A stretch of DNA of 64,000 bases. Source: Aradus depressus. Taxonomy: Eukaryota; Arthropoda; Insecta; Hemiptera; Aradidae. The stretch spans positions 54,825,213 through 54,889,212 of the forward strand of contig OY759215.1 of NCBI GenBank assembly GCA_963662175.1, in the 5' to 3' direction. Shown piece by piece: positions 20,168-31,180 of the stretch. The notes beneath the pieces are model-generated. The model made no database searches. It was not told the DNA's origin and was given only the letters and a program-made list of their open reading frames with translations. How positions within the stretch are numbered: position 1 is the first letter of the stretch; each line of letters starts with the position of its first letter. A program made the position numbers and the translations under genes.

Positions 20168-20517
20168 AATAGGTTAGGTTAGGTTTTATGACTCATGCCT
20201 GGGCTTTAACTACGAGTTCATATCGCCTATTACCAGAGCGCTCTTTCGTCACTCTAGTGGACATGACCCCGACTCTTCTGTGGGAGTCCTAAATTTTGCC
20301 TACCCTAAATTTTTATTCACCTAGGGCAAGGGTCTTTAACGAGTACCTGACATCGTACAGGCTCGTGACCATCACTTAACGTCCCATCCGAAGGACGGCG
20401 TGCTTCAGTTTATTTTACCTCCCAGATAAAATAAACTAAGGGCCTCGGTCGGGTTTCGAACCCACGTTCTTGAGCTCAGAAGGCAAACACGCATACCATT
20501 GAGCTATTGGCTCCCCC
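20168..20517 (-). repeat. SINE-1, full length (minus strand)
   Basis: On the minus strand it opens with a tRNA-like head: an A-box region TAGCTCAATGG and a B box GGGTTCGAAACCCG about 40 nt later. Then come GGTAAAATAAA, a central domain (CGTCCTTCGGATGGGACGTT, then AGTGATGGTCACGAGCCTG), GTACTCGTTAAAGACCC, and the tail CATGAGTCATAAAACCTAACC. Length is about 330 bp. Transcription by RNA polymerase III from the internal boxes is expected for the family. No coding. The 3' end carries a CCTAA-type tail. Confidence 0.88.
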
Positions 20518-20559
20518 CAAAAATGTTAATATTTCAAGATCATATTAACAGCCATTTTA

Positions 20560-20660
20560 CTTTCCATGCTATACGAGGTATGGGCGAAGTTATATAATGG
20601 ATCATAAATTCCATGTTCAGTTTTCACCTAAATTTCATGCTTTCCAATACCTGATTCCAG
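20560..20660 (+). repeat. Repeat family A terminal fragment
   Basis: TACGAGGTATGGGCGAAGTT, then ATATAATGGATCATAAATTCC, a diverged copy of the family A start. Confidence 0.4.
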
Positions 20661-21300
20661 AAATTAAAACAAAAATTCTTTATGGGTGTGTTTGTCGAAA
20701 TAATTTTAACTACGTTATAGCTACTATCGTGATGAGGAGCCACCGCTGGATGGAACTCCTCATCCTGTTCTTATACGTCCGTTAGCTTCGACCGTCAGCT
20801 ATGGAATCCGTGGCTGAGGACATCACTATCATTATTTATTCCGTATAAATCGCGCTAAATATAACTAAGCTTAATGCTGCTGTATAGAAGGGTAAAGGGG
20901 TGCAAGGTTGAAACGTGTATTGTTCTGTTATACATGGGACTCTAATTGATTATTTTACGATTGTTAGTATCGAAGATATAAGTGTTCAAAGTGCGACATC
21001 CGTGCCCCGAAGTTACTCTTTAGAGGTAATTCTGCGAGAAATGGATTAAGCCAACTGTATAGCCGTAATAAAAAAAAAAAAATATATATATACGATTTTG
21101 CTGGTTTATTTTAACTTTTAATTTTAATTTTTCTAAATATTCTTAAAGAGCATTTTGATTATCGTGAGAAAGAGGAAAAAATACTGGACTAAAAAACGTA
21201 TGTAAGAGAGGAAGAGAGGGGGAGTGGAAGTGGTAGAAAAGAGAGAGCTGGAGGAGGCCGTTAGCTGAGGATTCCTGCACGAAGACGGGAGACCAAGGAC
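20661..21300. other. No gene seen
   Basis: No supported gene. Positions 20730-20790 (GATGAGGAGCCACCGCTGGA) resemble a stretch near 9860-9890 in inverse orientation, so it is probably repeat-derived. Confidence 0.3.
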
Positions 21301-21310
21301 ACCACTCCGC

Positions 21311-22035
21311 TCCTGAACCAATCAATTTGGGGAGTCGAGGGGTGACACCCTGTCTGCCCTTGGGGAGGATCACACAGACCTACCCTAAGGAGGGCACAGA
21401 CCTACAGGGACTTGATTTGAGGAAGGGCTTCCCTCCTGAACCATCCGACTTAGGGGGTCGGTGGGAGACGGCACCCTGTCTGCCCTTGGAGAGGATCACA
21501 CAGACCTACCCTTAGTAGGGCACAGACCTACAGTAAAGAGGGGGCGAGGGACTTGACTTGAGGAAGGGCTTCTCTCCTCAACCAATCAATTTGGGGAGTC
21601 GAGGGGTGACACCCTGTCTGCCCTTGGGATCACACAGACCTACCCTAAGGAGGGCACAGACCTACAGGGACGACTTGAGGAAGGGCTTCCCTCCTGAACC
21701 ATCCGACTTAGGGGGTCGGTGGGAGACGGCACCCGGTCTACCCTTGGGGAGGATCACACAGACCTACCCTAAGGAGGGCACAGATTTACAGTAAAGAGGG
21801 GGCGAGGGACTTGAGGAAGGGCTTCTCTCCTGAACCAATCGATTTAGGGAGTCGGAGGGCGACACCTTTTCTGCCCTTGGAGAGGATCACACAGACCTAC
21901 CCTAAGGAGGGCACAGACCTACAGAGGGGGCGAGGGACTTGACTTGAGGAAGGGCTTCCCTCCTGAACCAATGGACAGGGGGTCGGTGGGAGACGGCACC
22001 CTGTCTGCCCTTGGAGAGGATCAGACAGACCTACT
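21311..22035 (+). repeat. Satellite array with dimeric (A-B) organisation
   Basis: Six units of 117-141 bp start at 21311, 21434, 21575, 21692, 21828 and 21961. All share ACCCTGTCTGCCCTTGG, GATCACACAGACCTACCC and GAGGAAGGGCTT. Odd units have GGGGAGTCGAGGGGTGACAC-type sequence and even units have GGTCGGTGGGAGACGGCAC, so the real repeat is a ~255-264 bp dimer present three times. GC-rich against an AT-rich background. Open frames through it are by-products of the repeat. Confidence 0.9.
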
Positions 22036-22039
22036 ACCA

Positions 22040-22280
22040 TAAGTGTGAGGATTCAGAAATCCTTGTGTAAAACACTCATTGATTTTCAATGAAGCCGGTT
22101 GCTCGGTTCCAGAGGAAGAGCGACAACCTAGTTGATTGAGTTGAGGTCCCTTCTTCTGATTCCCCGCTTTCCTTCGGCCGACTTAGTTTCAAAATCGACA
22201 GTTTCCTTTTTCGATCCTGGGTCCACACATAAAATTTTGTGTCTATGCAGTCATTACATCGGCAGCTATTAGGATAATAT
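22040..22280. repeat. Repeat family A fragments
   Basis: GAGGATTCAGAAATCCTTGTG and CATTGATTTTCA in one orientation, then CTTTCCTTCGGCCGACTT, AAAATTTTGTGTC and CATTACATCGGCAG in the other. Two fragments lie head to head. Confidence 0.5.
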
Positions 22281-22955
22281 TATTTCCTTCATTTATGTCT
22301 TCCTGTCGAGCTTTATTCCTGTAAGATAATACTAAATTATCCAAGAACTGATTCTACAAGAAGTGTGACTACTCGTAAACTATTTTTTTCATCATACACT
22401 TTTAATTTACTGTGAGATTTACGTCGTGTTCTTGGGATAACACTTCAAGCAGGGAGCTATCCTTCTTTTTAATGATATTCTCCATTGAGTCCGTCATATT
22501 CCTCATTTATCTGTCAAGTTGGATCTAACTAAATTGATGTTTTCAAGAGGGATGGTTGTCCATAGGTCGCACTGTAGTCCTAATGACGGTAACGGTACCT
22601 GTTCTTGAGCCTGGGTTTCGGTATAATATATGCTAATCCGTCTAGCGGTTAGACACCAGACACTGGTGAGTTACTTTCAGTTTTGATTCAATGTGGAGGG
22701 GGGGCCCCCCCTTGGCTTGAATAGAAGTCGTGCTGTCTGACAGCTCATTAATTAGCTGGTATCTGTGGTGTGGGGGTGGAGAGGTGCAGAGATCCCTCAC
22801 GATACACTTGTCTGCAAGGAGCCTTCACAGCTCTCCGACAGTTGGGCTTCTCTTAGTTCCCACACCACATCCTCCACTCCGGATATGATGCCCAATTTAG
22901 GACAAATCAAGCTCACGTCATTATTACCTGTACAATTATGCAAATTAGGACATTT
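22281..22955. other. No gene seen
   Basis: Mixed sequence with a GC-richer part (22690-22870). Short open stretches have no recognised domain. Confidence 0.3.
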
Positions 22956-22957
22956 TT

Positions 22958-23010
22958 AGGGTTCCAGAGGTCGAAGACTCTGAAAGGAAACCCTTAAGGC
23001 CGCTCAGCAC
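22958..23010 (+). repeat. Repeat family E (GGTTCC...GGAACC type)
   Basis: AGGGTTCCAGAGGTCGAAGA, then GGAAACCCTTAAGG. Similar short inverted GGTTCC/GGAACC boxes occur at 55614-55660, and the GGGTTCCGTACCC box at 47588. Such boxes are common at the edge of dispersed insect repeats. Confidence 0.35.
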
Positions 23011-23018
23011 TCTCAGGT

Positions 23019-23231
23019 ATGGACACAGAAATGTACTTGAAGACAAATCTCTCTGAAAACTTTGAACTAGAATGTATCACACATTCTTCTGTTAAAAGGA
23101 TCATTTTTTCTTTAGCACATCTAAAAATTACATCATTGCTTGCATTAGTGAATGTTATGGATGAAAAAGAAGCAAGTAGTCTAAACGACGGCTTAAAAAA
23201 ACATTTTAATAAATTAATTGTGAATTCATGA
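23019..23231 (+). CDS. Unidentified 70-residue open frame, doubtful
   Basis: ATG to stop. The product is rich in Ser, Leu, Lys and Glu, with no motif that I recognise. A frame also exists on the opposite strand over the same bases. It might be an exon or chance; no splice signals or neighbours support it. I give it only because its composition is less biased than the surrounding DNA. Confidence 0.12.
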   Translation: MDTEMYLKTNLSENFELECITHSSVKRIIFSLAHLKITSLLALVNVMDEKEASSLNDGLKKHFNKLIVNS

Positions 23232-25180
23232 TCATCATAAACCAAACTCTGGTACACTCCAATAAATTATATTTTCCAATGAGAAGCTACTGTTATAGAA
23301 TATAAGTAGGTAATTTATGTTTCATGAACCACTCCCGCTCATTGAGATGAGAACTTTCAGCTTGAACTCAATATAATTGCTGATGGCGGCGTTAACGAGT
23401 GTATCAAATCGTCTGCCTTCCTCGTATGGATCCATAAAAGCTTTTTAATAAAGCTATCTATCTAACCGGCTCATTCTTAACTTTTTATTTTACTCCAACA
23501 CATGTGTGTGTGTTGAAATTAAAAGGTTTTTTACTTATTTATTTTATTTGTTGATCGAATTTAAAGAATTTGGAGAGTGTATTATGAAAGACTTCTTAGA
23601 AAATTGTTTTCTTTAAAGATGTTTTGCGGTACTTTACACGTCGGTGGTGGGAAGGGTAGCCACTTCTGTCTACCAACAGAGGGGTTGAGCGTCCGAGCCC
23701 CATCGACATCAATATTTAATTACATTATTATAATTTTATCATATTATAATATCATTCAATCCGACTACGGGATTGCTATCATGGAAATCTACAGGTTGAC
23801 TCAAAAATGAATCGACTTAGAAACAATATTGGTAACTTTGCCTCCAAAAATGTATTATAAAAGTGTGGAAAAGCACAGCTGAATCCTTTTTTTTTTTTTT
23901 TTTTTTTTTTAAAACAACGACCTGCAGGATATTATATTAAAGGGTGCGATAAATAAAAATATGTATATTTTTTAAAGAAAAAAAAAATATATGCCTATAT
24001 ATAAATATTTGGAGCTCTGATTGAGGGAAGCTCTAATCTCCTTTTACAATGTGGCAGATCATGTCGAAGGGTTCGATGGGAAGAGTTCGAAAATATACAA
24101 TTTTTTTTCTTTCGAGGGTGCGGATGAGAAAAAGTTTTTTAATCTTTGTCCGAGCATTGCACGTAGTCAACTTCAGGTAAAGGTTACTTCCGGGTAACGA
24201 TCTGATTTCATGCAATCGGTCCAACGACAGATAACACTTCTAATAATATAATGGTTTGAGGTGACAGGACACATCACATGTTATCAATCGGAAAAACTGA
24301 GAAAAAGTTGTTTTTATTTGGATCCGCATGAGTTGAGATGTGGAATGAGCCATTGAGGAAGGGGGGTCACCGATCTTCCTTGGCTTGGACCCCCCACCCC
24401 ATAGAAAAAACGAAGGTAGGAAGAAGAGGTTAGGATTCTCAGTGGCCATCAGGGGCTTCCAAATTTTGAATATATCATATCCATAATTTTTACATTCTTG
24501 ATGAACATAAAATAAATTTTCTGGGGTTGGCCGATTCGAATCAATTTTTAATAGACGCATCTACTATTATTTACAATATTTGTCTCCAAGTAGATGAGGC
24601 AGGGAGGTGGAAGGTGTACAGACACCAGGTAGATATTTTGTATACAAAAAGCCTTGGCAAGATGACCACGTGCCTCCATTATTATACACTTTTTGTCACT
24701 GGTCACTAACAGTATCGCAGTTTGTATAACATACCGTAACCATCTCTACCCATCTGTCTTACGCGGCCCACCACCCTCGGAACGAAATTTTAACTGCTTA
24801 ATAATAAACACAAAGCCTCAAAAAAATTATCTATGCGAACAGAATCTTTTCACTTTAAAACCCTTATTATATTTTGTAGTATATATTACATTCTCCAAGA
24901 GTTCGTGGTGTATATTATTATTTCTTTTTCTAGAGTTCTTTTGATAAAACTGGCATCTAGTGTGCATGCACCTGCTCAACTAGAATTTTACATTATGCCA
25001 AGAATTAGGAGTATTTCAATAAAACGCGAAATGTTCTCGAATAGGAATTTTCCGACCCAGCTTTACGAAGTATAAAGGAAATTACGTAATCGTTAGGAAA
25101 TTCCAAGTTCAGTTTTCACCCTTTTTTCCGCCTGATTCTTCTAAACAGTAATAAATACATATAAACATTTTTCTAAACGA
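23232..25180. other. No gene seen; contains (T)24 at 23887-23910
   Basis: About 23640-23710 holds a sequence that could be an old tRNA-like head (GGGTAGCCACTTCTGTCTACC), similar to 38113. The rest is AT-rich with short open stretches that show no domain. The sequence near 23440 ends in an ATCT microsatellite, as old LINE tails do. Confidence 0.3.
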
Positions 25181-25182
25181 AA

Positions 25183-25560
25183 TTTTTTTTTTTTTTTTTT
25201 ATAGTATCAGTACAAATAAATAAAAAGATTTATTTATTTATTTATTTATATATTTACAACGGCATAATAACATTTGCCATTAGCAATTGTGATAAATAGA
25301 GCAGTGTCAGGTGCGTGGCTGTACTGCTGAGGTACGTGACCGAAGAGGAGTCCAGGCTAGTCCTGGAGCAGGTCCCTCTGCCATATCCGCTTGAGGCGTC
25401 GTGGTGGATTTGTGGGGAGAATGTTTGTAGATAATTCTTGTATAAGTGGATTGGCGTGATGATGGAGTTTGTCGTGAAAATTTTGATATCGTGTCTTGAT
25501 AACAGAAGGTACAAATGGGATATTATGGGATATAAACGAAAATTAAATAAATTAAATTCC
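25183..25560 (-). repeat. Probable LINE 3' end with AAAT tail (minus strand)
   Basis: On the minus strand an open stretch ends in ATTATGCCGTTGTAAATATA followed by repeated AAAT and a T/A homopolymer (25183-25200), a common arrangement at the 3' end of insect non-LTR elements. At the other side ATGGGATATAAACG plus AAAATTAAA occurs twice, 38 bp apart. No catalytic motif remains, so the assignment is tentative. Confidence 0.35.
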
Positions 25561-27570
25561 CATATGGGATATAAACGAAAATTAAAAATTAATTAAAATG
25601 ATCCTGCGGTACAATTGAACTTTTCAAGGAACCGTTCAAGAAAATTATCTCCCCCAATGATTTACTGCCTAATTATTCCCAGTACATAATATGAACACTG
25701 GTCCATGTAGTGAGATCAATAATGTTTTCAAAATAAAATCCGTTAAAATATTTGAGAATATTCAAACTAAAAAAGATCCTCTCATTTCTTCACCTAAAGT
25801 TTGTAATTTTTAATGATTTTTTCTACTAAATTGTCTTACCGATTTACGAAATGAGGCATCTCGAAATAAAATAACAAATTTCTTTAAGTCTTTAATGATA
25901 TGTACTTATGAAATTGCACTTTTTTAAAGAATTTTGTTTAATGATTGAACCCATTCCCCCTTTTTACACAGGATGATAGATTCAACATTCGCGACCAAAA
26001 TTTGGAACTGAACCTTCGCGAATGTTTCCTGACCAAAAATATGAGGATTATTCATTAATTCGAGCTGGGGAAGTGCATTGCTTTGATGCACCGATGCAAC
26101 AAGTGGGTTATCTCACCCCCCCCCCCCCCCCCCCCCCCCCAATTTTAAATGTTTGTGTGCCTCCTGCCCTACATTCTAAGTTGGACGATCCTTGAAATGA
26201 CCTGCAAATTTCGTGAATATACGTTTAGCCGTTTTACTATGAGCCTCGAGCAAAGTACATAAATTCATTGAATCCATGGTCCATAGCCTCATATTTCATT
26301 TTAAAAAATTCGGATCGAACAAACAAATCATCCCGATGCATAGACAAAACTTAAATTGTATCAGATTACATAAATAATCACATTGTCCAAACTTCAGAGA
26401 CTTTCCGCTACCTTGGGCTGCACTTGGAATGACGACTAACGAGGAAAGCTCACATCTGACTTGGAAAAGTATAGATATAAAAAGACGCTTCGGGCTACTC
26501 AAATCATTAATTGAACGACTATTATCCTCTCCTGGCTTCTCAAACCGATATGGACGTACGACGTGGAACGCACCATTCTACGTCACCAACATTATAGGCC
26601 AGTCAGTAGAGGTTGCAAAAGGTGGTGTAGAAGCTTTTATTTTTTTAACTTGTATATATGGGTACGAACATGTAAAAAACAAAAATGCTAATACGGGCGA
26701 CCTCGGGAAAACTTTTGGCAGCCAAAAAACCTCGATATTTTAGAACTTTTTGGGGGTTTTTGCCTATAACTCCTAAACGATGCATCCTAGCGAAAAAGTT
26801 ACGATGTAACAAATTGAAGAACATTAAATTCTGCGTTGATTGAGTAGCACAACTTAATAATTAAATTAAGTAGTATGGTCGAAAACCTCGGTCAAAAAAC
26901 GACGATTTTTTCCAACTTTGTCAAAAACTGAGATACAGTACTATATATGAGTCTACAGCTTGGAAATGAGTATTTAAGAGAAAAACTCATGAAATAAAAG
27001 TTGCAGAACATCAAATTCTGCGTCTACTGAGTACCAACATTTTTGAATTCGGCGAAGTACACCTCTCGAAATTGGCAATCTCCCGACTTCCGGTACAGTA
27101 CGGGTGTATATCCTACAGAGTTATTCTTGCTTTAGTATCATCAAATAATCATTTAAAAATGTAAATCAGTTAGGAGAAAAGAAATACGAAAACACAGGAG
27201 TAGCCGTGGCTATCTGACAAAGACCTGTGTGCTAGGATACCAGAGCAGCTACCTTGATGAAGGAGGTACGAGCCCGGGTGTTGGCCGGACTCTGTCCTGG
27301 TGCTATTCCCACGGCCTGCCTTGACGTTTCCCTTGTAATCTCTTCCTTTTTATACCTGTCTCCTGCTCTGGCCAGGCTACCTCTCAGAAACCCACCAGTC
27401 GAATTACACATTCATCTAGGGCAGGGGGCCAGGTACAGCCCACAGGACGGCTCAATACGACCCACGGACCAATTCGAAATAATTCTTCGAATAATGCTAT
27501 TTAAGAAGACACTTCATATTTCCAGTCGATTACAACGCATGACTGATAAAATTAACTATTCCAAAAAAAA
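25561..27570. other. No gene seen; contains (C)25 at 26116-26140
   Basis: Unassigned AT-rich DNA. An open stretch at 26429-26743 has no recognisable domain. Between 26800 and 27060 a block (AGAACATYAAATTCTGCGT) occurs twice about 190 bp apart, indicating a degenerate tandem repeat. Positions 27250-27480 are GC-richer without identifiable coding. Confidence 0.3.
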
Positions 27571-27571
27571 A

Positions 27572-27905
27572 AAAAGAAGTCGTCAGTACATCACCGGCAA
27601 TGTATTTCTCATCACGAATTAATCGATTACGTTTTCGCTCTCCCACTAATACCAATCGAGCGTTTTAGCTAAAAAAAAATGTGCTTAATTTGATCGTTAA
27701 ACTTGTTATGACAATAATCATTATTATTTCCCCAGCCATAAGCAGTATAGGGACAGTTACGTTGTTGGTCAAAAATTTGATGCGGAGTCTTCAACGGAAT
27801 TTCATGTTTTGCGACCTCCCGATTCCAAAAAGGAAAAACAAATTCGATGTGAACTCCATAACTCCCAATAGAATGAATTTATCGACACGAAATTATATAT
27901 GTATG
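27572..27905. repeat. Repeat family A copy
   Basis: CATCACCGGCAATGTATTTC and GAATTAATCGATTACG at the left. Then TTGATGCGGAGTCTTCAACG, GAATTTCATGTTTTGCGACC, and CCCAATAGAATGAATTTATC with CGACACGAAATT. The interior is shortened compared with 30560-31180. Confidence 0.55.
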
Positions 27906-27921
27906 TATATCCAGTACACAC

Positions 27922-28260
27922 TAGGTTAGGTTAGGTTTTATGACTCATGCCCTGGCTTTAACTACGAGGTCATATCGCCTACTATCAGAGCGCTCTTTCG
28001 TGGACATGAACCCGACTCTACTGTGGGAGTCCTAAATTTTGCCTACCCTAAATTTTTATTCACCTAGGGTAGGGATCTTTAACGAGTACCTGACATCGTA
28101 CAGGCTCGGGACCATCGCTTAACGTCCCATCCGAAGGACGGCGTGCTTAATTTTATTTTACCTCCCAGATGAAATAAACTAAGGGCCTCGGTCGGGTTTA
28201 GAACCCACGATCTTGGAGCTCATAAGGCAAGCACGCATACCACAGAGCTACCGGCGCCCT
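27922..28260 (-). repeat. SINE-1, full length (minus strand)
   Basis: The minus strand starts GGGCGCCGGTAGCTCTGTGG (A box) and has TTCTAAACCCGACC at the B-box site, so the B box is mutated (TTCTA for TTCGA). The central domain is well preserved. The 3' end again carries the CCTAACCTAACCTAG tail seen at 20168. Confidence 0.88.
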
Positions 28261-28394
28261 TAGTACTCACTAGGGACGAGACCTATGGATTTTTAGCCAA
28301 ATCGGGAAGGCGGGGGATTAGGGATTGGGCAGTATAACCGTACCCCTTATGGTTGTATCTGGGGTAACATATAATTATTCATTGTCTTCCAATT

Positions 28395-28470
28395 GTTTTA
28401 TTTTTGACCAGATTTGGTTTTCAATATAGCTGCGTCATCATCAGTGGCACATCACCCGTGTAGTGAAGAC
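28395..28470 (-). repeat. Short dispersed repeat shared with 40955-41035
   Basis: CATCATCAGTGGCACATCA and nearby TTTTCAA/CAGTTTTCAA blocks are shared with 40955-41035. Read on the minus strand both contain CTGATGATG followed by GAAAAC, part of the motif class discussed in the findings. Confidence 0.5.
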
Positions 28471-28492
28471 ACACTTCTATTTTATTCATTTA

Positions 28493-28525
28493 CTTGCTGT
28501 GGTGCCCGACGTTGCCTGGGAAGAT
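28493..28525 (-). mobile_element. Helitron-like 3' end (degenerate)
   Basis: On the minus strand: CCCAGGCAACGTCGGGCACC, ACAG, CAAG, then T. The hairpin is preserved, but CTRR reads CAAG. The element body would extend to the right; its 5' end is not located. Confidence 0.4.
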
Positions 28526-30109
28526 CACTATGACGGTAGAAACTCAAGTGCCTCTGTTTCCTAGACATTGAACCATACTAAAATATAATTTATGTATTTC
28601 CAAAACCTGTCATTGAATATGATTAGGTCATTCAATAAGTGCATTCATGTAATAACGACGTATATAACTCTCTAGGTTTGAAAATATTTTCATAAACACA
28701 ATTATAGTCAAATTGTATAATATTACATGTTATGCTTTTTTGCTCTTTAAGAAGTCCCATTTTTTGCCACTGCCCTAATTGTATCAAATTTGGTTTGTGG
28801 TTGCAAAAAAATTAAATGAACAGGTTAACTATTTTCAAGTGTTTTTTTTTTTTTTTTTTTTTTTTGAACCATTTGAAATGTAAATGTGATGGGCAATTCA
28901 TTTTATTCTCTCGTTTAGTGTCCTCATTATTCTGAATTCGGGCGGTTAATTGAATTGTCCAATGCGATGAAACTTTATTTTGATGACCACCTTTCAGTAT
29001 TAGGGGTAATGGTTTGAACCAACTGTTATCCGAAAACTGGTTTCAAATTTTATCTGTCAGAGATTCTGTTGAAATGTATCTCTCCTGTGAACACCTAGCG
29101 GTTTTAGTCTCAAATTATTTTTTACGTTCACATTTTTTCTCAGGAGATTTTTTTTTATAAACATTCTTTTTAAGAATCATTAAGCCCAAATTAAATATGC
29201 TGAGTGGCTTGTTCATGGTATAGTGTGGTTATTATTTTATAGTTGTGCAACGAACCGCATGTCTAGTTGTACATTTCGAGCGCCAAACTATATTTTAAAT
29301 AAAATAAAACAAAATATTTAATTTCCACTCCCCCAACTCAGTTTAATTCTGTCACCCTCATACAAACGCCAAACATCGAAACTATCTATCTCCATCAACG
29401 ACCAAAGCAATGTGAAAGATAGCGTCTCCATGCTTGGTCGGCCATTTTTCTTAAAAACAAGATAATGTTGATAACCTATACAAAATATCTAAGTAACTAT
29501 ATAAATTAATATTATTTTTTTATATCTAAATGATAGAAATTAATTATTGAGTTTACGAAGCTCTTTCTTAGGCGACTCATGTATTTCGTTGTACTCGTAC
29601 TCCTCCTAAACCCCTTTACCGATCACATTGAAATTTGCCACGATGGTAGTGGACACGGTGACGATGGTTTACTACTAAAAAAATCTGAAATCGAACATAC
29701 CACGGAGGAATAATCACCGAAAAACGAAATCCCCATTGAAATCAATTGAGAAAGAAAATTCTCGCGCAAAACAGAATTTTTCGATTTCAAATGTAAAAAT
29801 CCGGGCGAAGCCCTTTTCGGTTTACCATAGGACACCACTTTTTTAGCGTTTTTTTTTTCAGTGTTCTAACGTACAAACTTCGACTTTTTTTCGATAAAAA
29901 TATTAACTATATATATTAACTTGAAAACCCTACGGTTCCATCCAGAGATCACAAACCGGTTCATATGCCCCATTTCAAATGCACTACTTGTATGTTAACC
30001 GACCACATTAACAGTATGATTCAATAAATTTAGACTGACTCAGTTCAGTTTTTGCAAACAGCAGAATGCATTGCACACCTACATAATAAATATACTAAAA
30101 TATATATAT
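28526..30109. other. No gene seen; contains a ~24-bp T run near 28842
   Basis: AT-rich, unassigned. No supported gene on either strand. Confidence 0.3.
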
Positions 30110-30423
30110 CCTAAGAAATATACTTGTTGTATCCAAGTAACCAATAGTGTTGTGAGAGCCCTTCCCATTCATCCAACTGTGAAGGATCACTTCACTTTTC
30201 ATTAATGTTAGTTTTAGAATTATATATATTTCTTATTTATATTATTAATTTTAATTCATTGTATATCTGTTGTTTACAGGTGTTTAGGTATACAATAAAT
30301 TAATAATATAAATAAAAAATATACATATAATTCTAAAACTAACATTAATGAAAAGTGAAGTGATCCTTCACAGTTGGATGAATGGGAAGGGCTCTCACGG
30401 TTACATCAAGTATATTTCTTAGG
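30110..30423. mobile_element. 314-bp foldback element
   Basis: Starts CCTAAGAAATATACTTG and ends with the reverse complement, CAAGTATATTTCTTAGG. The arms are about 135-150 bp and nearly complementary (GAGAGCCCTTCCCATTCATC and AACTGTGAAGGATCACTTC in the left arm, mirrored in the right), with a loop of about 30 bp. The left arm has an extra ~17 bp (around 30146-30162). No coding. The transcript or single strand would form one long hairpin. Confidence 0.85.
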
Positions 30424-30555
30424 CTTCTCTGGGATCATTGTAGGTTGCTTTCTTCTGGTATATTTTCCGGAGGTGCCTTAAATTTCGCAACTCTTCCTCG
30501 TTCCTTGTTCGAGTCACAGTGAACATGTGAATTGAGGAAAGGTCCTGAAAATGTC
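30424..30555. repeat. Short dispersed repeat next to the foldback
   Basis: CTTCTCTGGGAT, then GTTGC and TTTTTCC blocks resemble 7955-8010 (CTTCTCTGGGATGATGTTGC), suggesting a shared dispersed repeat. Confidence 0.3.
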
Positions 30556-30559
30556 CTGA

Positions 30560-31180
30560 AATTTACTTTTCCCCAGCACTAATTAATCAATTAATCAATA
30601 TTTTCCTTACATAGTTATCGGCAGTAATTATGTACTCTTCTCTAGTCTCCCCCCCCCCCCCCCCCCCCCCCCCCCGCCCTTTTCCCTACGACCGATTTCG
30701 CAGGAAATTAATAGGTGCCATCCTTATGGAAGTTTGAATTTAAATATGAAATTTCATGTCCATACATTCATTACATCGGCAGTAATTGGGAATTTTGAGT
30801 TGAGCTGTTCTCTGATCCTCCTACCCTCCGGCTGATTCCGCTGAAAATTGATAGATGTTGTTCTTAAAGGGCTTTAAAGTTAAATATGAAATTACGTCTC
30901 TAATACATTTATTATAAGCGCAGTTATTATAGTTCTCGTGTTAAGCCTCCCCCTAGTACCCCCTTACCCTTCTGTCGATTTGACTAAAAATCAATAGGTA
31001 TCGGTCCTCAGGGGATTCTAAATGCACATATAAAAGTTCGTGCCGATACGTTCGTTATTTCGTTATTAGTTGTGTTCATAGACACAGGAGGCCGGAAAAC
31101 ATGAAGTTCCATTGAAACTCAACTTAGAATTTGTTACCGATTACATAACTTCCCCTATTCTTCTTATAGCTGGGGAATTA
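30560..31180 (-). repeat. Repeat family A, long copy with (C)27
   Basis: Three tandem subunits of 130-150 bp: TTCATTACATCGGCAG, TCTGATCC, CCGGCTGATTCCGCTGAAAA and similar. It ends in GATTACATAACTTCCCC, TATAGCTGGGGA. A run of 27 C (30649-30675) sits exactly where the consensus has its C-rich block. Confidence 0.7.

Noticed and set aside
26429..26743. 104-residue open frame as a gene
   Set aside because: No domain; the second half is Lys/Asn-rich and no splice or promoter context supports it.
27922..28260. True tRNA genes (several tRNA-like heads)
   Set aside because: Each head is followed by the same SINE body, the cloverleaf is degenerate, and no plausible anticodon arm is kept across copies.
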